Positions 16,782 through 23,435 of a stretch of DNA of 64,000 bases are shown here, piece after piece. Under the pieces are notes generated by a model. The model did not search any database. It had not been told where the DNA came from and saw nothing but the letters and a program-made list of their open reading frames with translations. The position numbers and the translations under genes are program-made. Origin of the DNA: Streptomyces sp. WMMC500 (GTDB taxonomy: Bacteria > Actinomycetota > Actinomycetes > Streptomycetales > Streptomycetaceae). Position 1 is the first letter of the stretch. Every line of letters begins with the position of its first letter. Location of the stretch: the NCBI RefSeq assembly GCF_027497195.1, contig NZ_CP114905.1:3272001-3336000 (forward strand), in the 5' to 3' direction.

Positions 16782-17699
16782 ATGTCCAAGTCCGATAACG
16801 CAAGGCGTCTAGCCAAACAGATCCGCCGTCAGACCCTTCTCACTCGGTCTACTTCACTGCGGCTAGCCAGGCAGGTCCACACCTTCAGCGGCTCAGACAT
16901 CCCCGACGCCGCGGACCGCAGCCAACGCCAATTCGAAGCACGTGTTGCACACTGTCTGGCCGACGCCTTCCAGGATCGCCAGCTCAATGGAGCCCTCCTG
17001 GGCGTAACAGAGGCGCATTCGACCGATCGAGGTCTAACTATTCACCTCGAACCAGAGATGTCGCGCGAAGTCCTTCGCGCAGTACTCCCTCGTATGGACG
17101 AAGAGTACGGTGGGCTACGCGGAGTACCTGCCCTGCGTATCAGTTGGGGCGGACAGCATGTGGCGCTGTACGACACTTTAAGTCCAGCACATATCAAACT
17201 TTCGCACGGCGAGCGAGCCTTCGACACCCTTCTTCCTAATGCGCATAATGGCGAGCACCTGCTTTGGAGATCGAACCCGAGAAAAGCCACAAAAGATGAG
17301 CGAAATGAGTGGCTTGAGTGGGACACCTGGTTCTTGTCGCAGGGCCAGAGGGAGACTCGGGACCTGCTGTTCAGCCGGATACTCCGCCGCCCGACCCTGG
17401 TAAATCGCGCGGCAGCACCTCATGGACTGGCGAACTGCTACACACACCACCCCGGAGACCTCGTGATCGAGTGGTGCTGTGGTGACACTACAGAGACGCT
17501 TTGTGCCGTTCTTCTGGCGCATAACTTCGTAGACGGCCTCCCCCCGGAAAAATCAGTAGAACTGTTCCCTTCGTTAGCTTCGGTACAGTTCGGCGACTCC
17601 ACCGTGATTCTGAGGAGGCACAACACGTGCGTTCTTCCGAATGAGATGATGGGCAGCCGAAAGCTCTCGGAACTGATTCGGGAGGACTACACATCGTGA
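16782..17699 (+). CDS. Uncharacterised cytosolic protein, low-G+C cargo
   Basis: 305 residues with no recognised domain. The N-terminus is strongly basic (SDNARRLAKQIRRQTLLTRSTSLRLARQ). The middle is mixed alpha/beta (LTIHLEPEMSREVLRAVLPRMDEEYGGLRGVPALRISWGG). A Trp-rich acidic region follows (DERNEWLEWDTWFLSQGQRETRDLLF), then a His/Cys-containing strand region (LANCYTHHPGDLVIEWCCGDTTETL). G+C is clearly lower than in the surroundings and codon use is relaxed, so the gene is probably recently acquired. The ATG at 16782 has GAAGGGG in front. It overlaps the next gene by four bases and forms a pair with it. Confidence 0.72.
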   Translation: MSKSDNARRLAKQIRRQTLLTRSTSLRLARQVHTFSGSDIPDAADRSQRQFEARVAHCLADAFQDRQLNGALLGVTEAHSTDRGLTIHLEPEMSREVLRAVLPRMDEEYGGLRGVPALRISWGGQHVALYDTLSPAHIKLSHGERAFDTLLPNAHNGEHLLWRSNPRKATKDERNEWLEWDTWFLSQGQRETRDLLFSRILRRPTLVNRAAAPHGLANCYTHHPGDLVIEWCCGDTTETLCAVLLAHNFVDGLPPEKSVELFPSLASVQFGDSTVILRRHNTCVLPNEMMGSRKLSELIREDYTS

Positions 17700-17935
17700 C
17701 TCCATTTCTAGCCCTTCTGGGAGTCGCTCTATGTGGATTCTTCGGCGGCCTAGTTCGCTTGTGGAGGGATATCGTGGCACTTCGTGGGTTGGAGCGTCTC
17801 ATGGCCGGCTGCAATAAACAGCAGCGCGCCGAAGTGTGCCGTGTCCTTGCTTCCTCACTCCAAAGGAATGAAGCAGCCCTAACTTCATGGAAGGGTACTC
17901 GCGCCACCACCAAGGGCCCGGATGAGAATGCCTAG
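17696..17935 (+). CDS. Small membrane protein coupled to the uncharacterised cargo gene
   Basis: 79 residues. The N-terminal hydrophobic helix (FLALLGVALCGFFGGLVRLW) is followed by a basic amphipathic segment and a Lys/Asp-rich tail. The GTG at 17696 overlaps the upstream TGA (GTGA), so translation is coupled. G+C is as low as in the partner. Function unknown; it may anchor or regulate the 305-residue protein. Confidence 0.62.
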   Translation: MTPFLALLGVALCGFFGGLVRLWRDIVALRGLERLMAGCNKQQRAEVCRVLASSLQRNEAALTSWKGTRATTKGPDENA

Positions 17936-17943
17936 AACGCACC

Positions 17944-19387
17944 CTACGCGATCCAGTCGAATACGAAGCGGTCGGGGTCCCAGCGCTTCCGGGGATTCGC
18001 CGGGCGTACCTCGATCGCCCGTACGCAAGCGCTGATAATCGCGCGGCGCTGGGACTGGTTCAGCTTTTTCCATCGCACTTGCATGTCCTCGAAGGTGCCC
18101 ACGAACCCGGTCAGGACTGCCGTGCGAGACACCTTGGCGAGGCGGGCACGGTTGCGTTCCAAGCGTTCTTCGATGGGCTGGCGAGCAATCATCCACTCCT
18201 TGCGGCTGATGCGCCTTTCTCCCATGTCCCGGGCGAGCTCTTCGAGTTCCTGTTCATCCCGCCTGACGTCCTCGTAGAGGTTGCTGCCGGGCTCGTCCTG
18301 GTCTCGTAGCCGCTCGATGAAGGCAGGTGACTCCAGAGCGGCCAGCACCATGTCCCGCACGTGGTTGTCCGCGCGCTCCGCGTTGACAGCCGTGCCCGCG
18401 CATGCGTCAGTACCCCGGGTGTTCGGGCAGACGTAGCGCGGTATGCCGCTCCGGGGGCGGCCGATCATTCCCCATCCGCAGGGGTGGCCGTCGGGCTTCG
18501 GCTTGCCGCATCGCAGGACGCCAGACAGCAGGTAACTCCGCCTTGTGGACCCCTCGACGTTCCTCCTGCGTGCCGGATCCGTGAGAACCTTGCGCACCCG
18601 GTCTGAGTCCTCGTGGCTGATGATCCCCGGCCAGACTGCATCGGCAACGATCTCTCCGAGCAACGGGCGGGTGTGCTCCCAGGTGTTGCGCGGCAGGTGT
18701 TCGCGCCGGCCGCTGATGCGGGCTGCGGCCAACAGACGGCGGAGTCCGCTCGGCTTCCACGGCTTGCCTGCGGGGCTGACAACGCCACGGGTCTGCCAGT
18801 CCCGGCAGATACTCGACAGGCATTCACTCGCGAGGACGCGCCGTACGCCTTCGCGGATCAAGTCGGCTTCGCTCTCCCGGCTCGCGATCCGGTCGTCCTC
18901 GTAGCCGAAGGGGCGGCCCCCTCCCCCGGAGATCCGCCCGGCTTCGGCGGCCTGGCGGCGCTGCCGCTGCTGGCGCTCCGCCTTGTGCTCCGCATCGTGG
19001 CGGGCGGCGGCGCCGAGCATGCGGGCCACCATGCGGCCGGTCGGGGTGGCTAGGTCGATCTCACCGCTGACGGTGGCCAACTCGATGCCGTGGCGGTCGG
19101 CCAGATCGATGACGTCTTCGAGTTCGCGGGGGTTGCGGGTCATCCGGTCCAGGTGCCAGACGGCTACGGCGTCGATCTCACCCGGCGGACCGCGCCTAAC
19201 CGTTCCTGCCAGGCGGGGCGTGGTGCACCGAGTAGGCGCTAACGTCGTTGTCGGTGTGTACCGAGACGACATCCCAGCCCACGCGGGCACACAGGGCCCG
19301 GCAGTCCTCTTCCTGGCGGGCGACTCCGAGACCGGCGCCGCCCCGGTCCTGGCTGATCCGGCATTAGATCGCTGCTCTTATCCTCAT
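17944..19387 (-). pseudogene. Serine integrase gene with one stop codon and two frameshifts
   Basis: The original start is the ATG at 19387 (MRIRAAI), preceded by a GAGGGTG motif. TAA at 19366-19364 replaces the tyrosine codon expected before CRISQDR, the catalytic-serine region. The frame then reads well to NDVSAYS (about 19230), where one lost base shifts it; the next frame gives PRPAWQERLGAVR, and a second shift near 19182-19190 leads into GEIDAVAVWHLDRMTRNPRELEDV. From there about 415 residues are intact: rest of the resolvase domain, recombinase domain, zinc ribbon (LRCGKPKPDGHPCGW to YVCPNTRGTDACAG) and a coiled coil. It is adjacent to the right repeat, as expected for the element's integrase. 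Confidence 0.88.
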
Positions 19388-19410
19388 GGGTACTTTGCTA
19401 CACCCTCGTA

Positions 19411-19467
19411 GGCACGGGCGTGAGCTGCCCGGTGGGCGTGGCGAAGGCGGACACGCCGTGAGCGCGC
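19411..19467 (+). repeat. Right attachment repeat (57 bp)
   Basis: Exact copy of 9045-9101, the end of msrA, just upstream of the integrase start. It marks the right boundary of the element. Confidence 0.92.
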
Positions 19468-19471
19468 TTGT

Positions 19472-19506
19472 GTCAGCCCGGTGCCGGGTTCCGGCACCGG
19501 GCTGAC
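19472..19506 (-). terminator. Hairpin terminator downstream of the LPMO gene
   Basis: A perfect 16-bp stem (GTCAGCCCGGTGCCGG at 19472-19487, complement 19491-19506) with a GTT loop, 26 bases beyond the LPMO stop on the minus strand. Confidence 0.8.
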
Positions 19507-19531
19507 AAGTTGTGCGTACGGCCCTTCCGGC

Positions 19532-20206
19532 TTAACCGAAGTTCACGTCGCTGCACATCAGGTAGGCCTGGTCGAGGTGCGATGCCTGCCAGATCGTGAA
19601 GACGATGTGGTGTCCGGAGTAGCCGGAGGTCTGGACGGGGAAGGTGATGTCGTTCGCCGGGGGGTAGCTGCCGGTCTCGGTGATGAAGTCGAGGTCATCC
19701 CAGCCGAGGGCCTGGGTCTTGGGGTCGAACCCCTGCTTGCTCACGTAGACCCGGAAGAAGTCGGCGCCGTGGGACGCCTGGTCGTACAGGTGGATCGAGA
19801 AGTTGTCGGAGACGTCGGTTGTCGTCCAGGCGCCCGGGTTGTTCAGGCTCTCGAAGTTCGGGTGGTTGTTGCTGCAGAGCTTTCCGTTGGGGATCCGCGC
19901 CTCGAACTCGCCGTTGAGTCCGTCCTGGAGCATGCTCATCCAGTTCCACATGGTGTTGGGGTTGGCCTGGTACGCCTGCCAGCACATGGGGTCCTCCTGC
20001 TCCATGGCCGGGTTCAGGTGGTCGTCTCCCCACTCTTCCCAGCAGTGGTAGGCGCGGGTTGCCGGGTCGACGACGGTGCCGTGAGCCTGGGCGGTGCTGG
20101 TCCAGCCCAGTGCGCCGACGACCACGGCGACCAGCAGGGTGAGCGCTTGGAGAGGTCGGCGGGCAGCCGGCCGGGAGCGCCTGGCGGAGGGGCTTCGCTT
20201 GTGCAT
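19532..20206 (-). CDS. Secreted lytic polysaccharide monooxygenase (AA10)
   Basis: 224 residues. A signal peptide of 41 residues with an Arg-rich start ends in AQA; cleavage exposes His42 (HGTVVDPATRAYHCW) as the N-terminal copper ligand. The second histidine-brace residue is probably in LCSNNHPNF, and the conserved C-terminal MCSDVNF closes the domain. There is no carbohydrate-binding module. Copper LPMOs cleave crystalline cellulose or chitin oxidatively outside the cell. A perfect CebR operator 33 bp upstream points to cello-oligosaccharide control and hence cellulose. The ATG at 20206 has GGAGACC in front. Confidence 0.92.
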   Translation of the reverse strand: MHKRSPSARRSRPAARRPLQALTLLVAVVVGALGWTSTAQAHGTVVDPATRAYHCWEEWGDDHLNPAMEQEDPMCWQAYQANPNTMWNWMSMLQDGLNGEFEARIPNGKLCSNNHPNFESLNNPGAWTTTDVSDNFSIHLYDQASHGADFFRVYVSKQGFDPKTQALGWDDLDFITETGSYPPANDITFPVQTSGYSGHHIVFTIWQASHLDQAYLMCSDVNFG

Positions 20207-20238
20207 GGGGGGTCTCCGTTCCGGTCGAAGAACACAGA

Positions 20239-20252
20239 TGGGAGCGCTCCCA
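20239..20252 (-). promoter_or_regulatory. CebR operator TGGGAGCGCTCCCA
   Basis: The 14-bp perfect palindrome TGGGAGCGCTCCCA is identical to the known operator of CebR, the LacI-type cello-oligosaccharide-responsive repressor of Streptomyces. The match extends to A...T on both sides (20238-20253). It lies 33 bp upstream of the LPMO start. Confidence 0.88.
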
Positions 20253-20429
20253 TACTGGCACCGCCTCGATGAAATGTCCATGAAGAAGGCAGAGTGCTCC
20301 GCTGCGCCGCGACACCGCTCTGCGGCGCGCAGCCGCACCGGGCACGCCCACAGCGCTTTAAGTAGCATAAAAGGGTACTTTCCGGGTCGCTCGGGGCGCA
20401 GAGGCGGGGCGCTCAAGAGGTGGTAGCCG

Positions 20430-22097
20430 ATGACGGACGACGGAGACGGGCCGGGTGCGGGGAGCCAGGGCTCCGCGCACCTGGGTGAGCTGCTGGATCT
20501 CGTCGATGAGGCCGTCGTCACCTGCGACCGCGCCGACGGGACGATCCGGGGGTTCAACCGTGCCGCCGCCCGCCTCTTTCCCCGGCTGCGCCCCGGACAG
20601 CCGGCCAGTACGTCGGCCGCGGCGCCCCTCGCGCGCGCCGCCGCCCGGGGGGCGAAGCGGTTCTCCGCCGCCCACGAGGGGCGCAGGCTCCGCGGGCATC
20701 TGCACACCGCCGACGGGCTCGCGGTATGGCTGGTCAGTCAGGTCAGCAGCGCGCATAGGGCCGAGGCGGCGCTCGTCGAGGAACGCGACCGGTCGGCCTT
20801 CCTGGAGGAGGCCACCCGGCGCCTGGGCGCCTCGCTCCATCACGGCCGCACCGCCCGTACGCTCGCCGAGATCGTCACCCCGAAGCTGGCGGACGCGTCC
20901 GTGGTCGTCCTGCCCGCGGGCGGGCGGCTCACGGAGTGGCACCGGGCCGGTCCGGGCGACGACCGCTCCTTCGGAGAGGTCGCGGTCGAGAGACTCGAAG
21001 GGGTGCCCGAGGTCGCGAACGCGCTGTACGGACTCCAGCCGCGCCCCGCGGTCGTCAGCCCCCGGGAGCTGGACGCGCTCGACGGTCTCATGCCCGAGGA
21101 GTTCGGCCACGGCAGAGATCCGCTCGTGGCCCAGCTCGCCGCCGGGGGCGTGCCGGCGGGCGTGCTGATCATGTTCCGCGGTCCGGCACGTGACCGCTTC
21201 GACGACGGGGACGTCGACCTGGCGCAGCAGTTCGCCGTCAGGGCCGGGCTCGCGCTGGCGACGGCGGGACTCTATTCGCAGCAGGCCCACACCCTCGCCG
21301 TCCTGCAGGCCGGCATGGCCCCGGAACCCCTGCCCTCCCCCGACGGCCTCAGGCTCGGCGCCGCCTACCGGCCGGCCGCCGAGGCTCTGCACATCAGCGG
21401 CGACTTCTACCATGTGGCCTCCTCGCCCGCGGGCGGGGTCACGTTCTTCTTCGGCGACGTGTCCGGCAAGGGTGCGGAGGCCGCGGTGCTGGCGGGGCAT
21501 CTGAGGCAGAGCATGCGGACGCTGGCCATGGTCACGGAGAAGAGCGAACCCCTGCGCGACCTGCACCTGCTCAACGACATCGTCCTCGGCGACGGCCACC
21601 GCTTCACGACCCTGGTCACGGGCTCCGCCCGCCCCCGCGACGACGGCTCGGTGCTGGTGGAGATCGCCGGCGGCGGGCACCTCTCCCCGCTCGCCCTGCG
21701 TGGCTACGGAAGGGTGGAGGAAATCCCCTGCGAGGGCACGCTCGTCGGAGCGGTGCCCGATCCCAGTTTCAGCCGTACGGAGTTCCTGCTCGAACCCGGC
21801 GAGCTGATCCTTTTCTACAGCGACGGGGTCACCGAGGCGCGCGGTGGTGCGAGCGGGCGGGAGATGTACGGCGACGAACGTCTCGTCGACGCGCTGGCCA
21901 GTTGCACCGACATGCAGGCGGCGTCGGTCGCCGAGCGGCTGGAGCTCCTCACGACCGAATGGCTTGCGGGCCGCCCGCACGACGACATCTCCCTCCTGAC
22001 GCTGCAAGCACCTCCCCGCCGCGGCTCCTCGCCGCGGCGCGGGCCCAAGAGCCGCGAGAGTCCCCGACTGCCGGAAAGGCCGAGCGCCCATGGCTGA
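20430..22097 (+). CDS. SpoIIE-type PP2C phosphatase with PAS and GAF domains
   Basis: 555 residues. A PAS-like segment (LLDLVDEAVVTCDRADGTIRGFNRAAARLF) is followed by a GAF domain (about residues 120-285) and a SpoIIE-like PPM phosphatase domain (about 300-530). Metal-binding aspartates are visible in FFGDVSGKG, FYSDGVTEA and HDDISLLTL. Such enzymes dephosphorylate STAS anti-anti-sigma factors in partner-switching cascades. The ATG at 20430 follows AGAGGTGG. It overlaps the downstream B12-binding gene by 8 bases, so the two are probably co-translated and act together. Confidence 0.9.
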   Translation: MTDDGDGPGAGSQGSAHLGELLDLVDEAVVTCDRADGTIRGFNRAAARLFPRLRPGQPASTSAAAPLARAAARGAKRFSAAHEGRRLRGHLHTADGLAVWLVSQVSSAHRAEAALVEERDRSAFLEEATRRLGASLHHGRTARTLAEIVTPKLADASVVVLPAGGRLTEWHRAGPGDDRSFGEVAVERLEGVPEVANALYGLQPRPAVVSPRELDALDGLMPEEFGHGRDPLVAQLAAGGVPAGVLIMFRGPARDRFDDGDVDLAQQFAVRAGLALATAGLYSQQAHTLAVLQAGMAPEPLPSPDGLRLGAAYRPAAEALHISGDFYHVASSPAGGVTFFFGDVSGKGAEAAVLAGHLRQSMRTLAMVTEKSEPLRDLHLLNDIVLGDGHRFTTLVTGSARPRDDGSVLVEIAGGGHLSPLALRGYGRVEEIPCEGTLVGAVPDPSFSRTEFLLEPGELILFYSDGVTEARGGASGREMYGDERLVDALASCTDMQAASVAERLELLTTEWLAGRPHDDISLLTLQAPPRRGSSPRRGPKSRESPRLPERPSAHG

Positions 22098-23160
22098 TTC
22101 AGGTATCACCGACGCCGCCCGCGCCGACTTCGACGCCTGCCTGGCGGATGCGGACGAGGACGCCGCGATCGAGCTGGCCGTCGGTCTGGTGGCGAGCGGC
22201 GTGAGCGCGGAGGACGTGCTGCTCCGACTGGTGGCACCCGCGCAGGTGCGGGTCGGTGAGCGGTGGGAGTCCGGCGAGTGGACGGTGGCGCAGGAGCATG
22301 CGGCCACCCATGTCAGCAGGCAGACCGTGGACGGGGTCGCGTCCGCGGCCCGCGGCACCGCCCGCTCGCCCGCCGGGGCCGGTTCAGCGGGCCGTGTGCT
22401 GGTGGCCTGCAGCGACGGCGAATGGCACGTTCTCCCCTCCCACATCCTCACCGAGGTGCTGCGGCTGCGGGGCTTCGACGTGCGCTCACTGGGCGGGTCG
22501 GTGTCCCCGCAGGGGATTCTCTCGGAGGTCCACCAGAACGGCCCCGACGTGGTCGCTCTCTCGTGCACGCTGCCCTGGAACCTGCCGCTCGCCCACCGGC
22601 AGATCGAGAGCTGCCGGTGGGCCGGTGTTCCCGTCATCACGGGTGGCAAGGGGTTCGGTCCCGCGGGCACGTGGGCGTACACGCTGGGTGCGGACCTGTA
22701 CGCGGCCGACGCCCGTGACGCCGCGGACGCCCTCCTTCGCCGCTGGCCGCCGGTGCTGCGCGGGGTGTCGTCGGTCCAGGCGGACGCCGTAGACGCGTAC
22801 GCGGCCCTCGTCAGGCAACGTCCCGGGCTGCTGGCGCACATGGCCCCCGCGCTGCGTGACGTGTGCCCCGGCATGCACGGGGCCCCGGGCGTCGAGCACG
22901 AGGAGGGCACCGGGTTTCTCGGCAGGTTGCTGGACTCCCTGGCGGCGGCCGTCTACGTGGACGACGAGCGCGTGTTCACCCGGCATCTCGCCTTCGTGCG
23001 GACGTACCTCTCCGCCCGCTCGGGGGACTCCCGCTGCCTCCTGGCGATGGCGGACGTCCTGGCCGACCGGCTGAACGGGTCGCCGCGGGCGCTCGACAAA
23101 CTGTCGGCGGGGCGCCGATTCCTCGTCGAGGGGGAGGACGCCTCCCACCGTCCGGGATGA
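22090..23160 (+). CDS. B12-binding (CarH/LitR-like sensor) protein without DNA-binding domain
   Basis: 356 residues. Residues 1-85 form the helical-bundle cap of B12-binding proteins with the motif GERWESGEWTVAQEHAATHV, which matches the W-x(n)-EH motif of the CarH/LitR light sensors. Residues 98-225 are a Rossmann-type B12 domain (VLVACSDGEWHVLPSHILTEVL, then ALSCTLPWNLP and ITGGKGFGP). The usual DxHxxG is here ExHxxP, but the cobalt-binding histidine is kept. A C-terminal helical region of about 100 residues has no known match. No MerR domain is present. Overlap with the SpoIIE phosphatase suggests a B12- or light-responsive sensor in a partner switch. Confidence 0.82.
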   Translation: MADSGITDAARADFDACLADADEDAAIELAVGLVASGVSAEDVLLRLVAPAQVRVGERWESGEWTVAQEHAATHVSRQTVDGVASAARGTARSPAGAGSAGRVLVACSDGEWHVLPSHILTEVLRLRGFDVRSLGGSVSPQGILSEVHQNGPDVVALSCTLPWNLPLAHRQIESCRWAGVPVITGGKGFGPAGTWAYTLGADLYAADARDAADALLRRWPPVLRGVSSVQADAVDAYAALVRQRPGLLAHMAPALRDVCPGMHGAPGVEHEEGTGFLGRLLDSLAAAVYVDDERVFTRHLAFVRTYLSARSGDSRCLLAMADVLADRLNGSPRALDKLSAGRRFLVEGEDASHRPG

Positions 23161-23306
23161 GGCGAGTGTCGCGGCGTTGAGCTGCCTACTTGCATCGCAC
23201 CGGCGGGAAGCTGAATCGCTTCTCCCTCACTCGTTCGAGCGGCGGGACGGGACGGCCGCCCGGTACCCTGCCGCGAGGGATCAGAATCGCGCCCATGGGA
23301 GCAGCA

Positions 23307-23408
23307 ATGACCACCGCCGCAGCCGGGCAACCGCTCATCCCCCAGCCGCCCTCGACGGTGACCGCCCTGCGTCAGGCCGTCAGCCAGATCGCGCCTGCCG
23401 CGCTTTGA
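23307..23408 (+). pseudogene. N-terminal remnant of a DUF6247-like protein
   Basis: 33 codons (MTTAAAGQPLIPQPPSTVTA, LRQAVSQIAPAAL) with GGGAGCAGC in front of the ATG, ending in TGA. The pattern P-x-TALRxAVxxIAPAAL resembles the start of DUF6247-type proteins of Streptomyces, which normally run over 100 residues. A truncated remnant is likely. Nothing else is seen between 23161 and 23435. Confidence 0.35.
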
Positions 23409-23435
23409 TTGCTGTTGTCCGTATCGTGCCTCCGT

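Larger units (their letters stand above)
9045..19467. mobile_element. Decayed integrated element (pSAM2/AICE-like) in the 3' end of msrA
   Basis: A 10.4-kb segment bounded by identical 57-bp direct repeats. It holds a RepSA-like HUH replication initiator (14127-15481), a GntR/KorSA-like repressor, an XRE-type regulator, small membrane proteins and a serine integrase next to the right repeat, the usual parts of an actinomycete integrative element. No FtsK-like transfer ATPase, Spd proteins or Xis are visible. The integrase, the ATP-binding gene and probably rep are disrupted, and an IS5-type element sits just after rep. G+C is visibly lower than in flanking DNA, especially at 16.7-17.9 kb. Loss of integrase and transfer genes suggests it can no longer excise by itself. 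Confidence 0.85.

Noticed and set aside
20358..22910. 850-codon minus-strand frame across the SpoIIE and B12 genes
   Set aside because: High-G+C DNA gives long antisense frames; all recognisable domains are on the plus strand.
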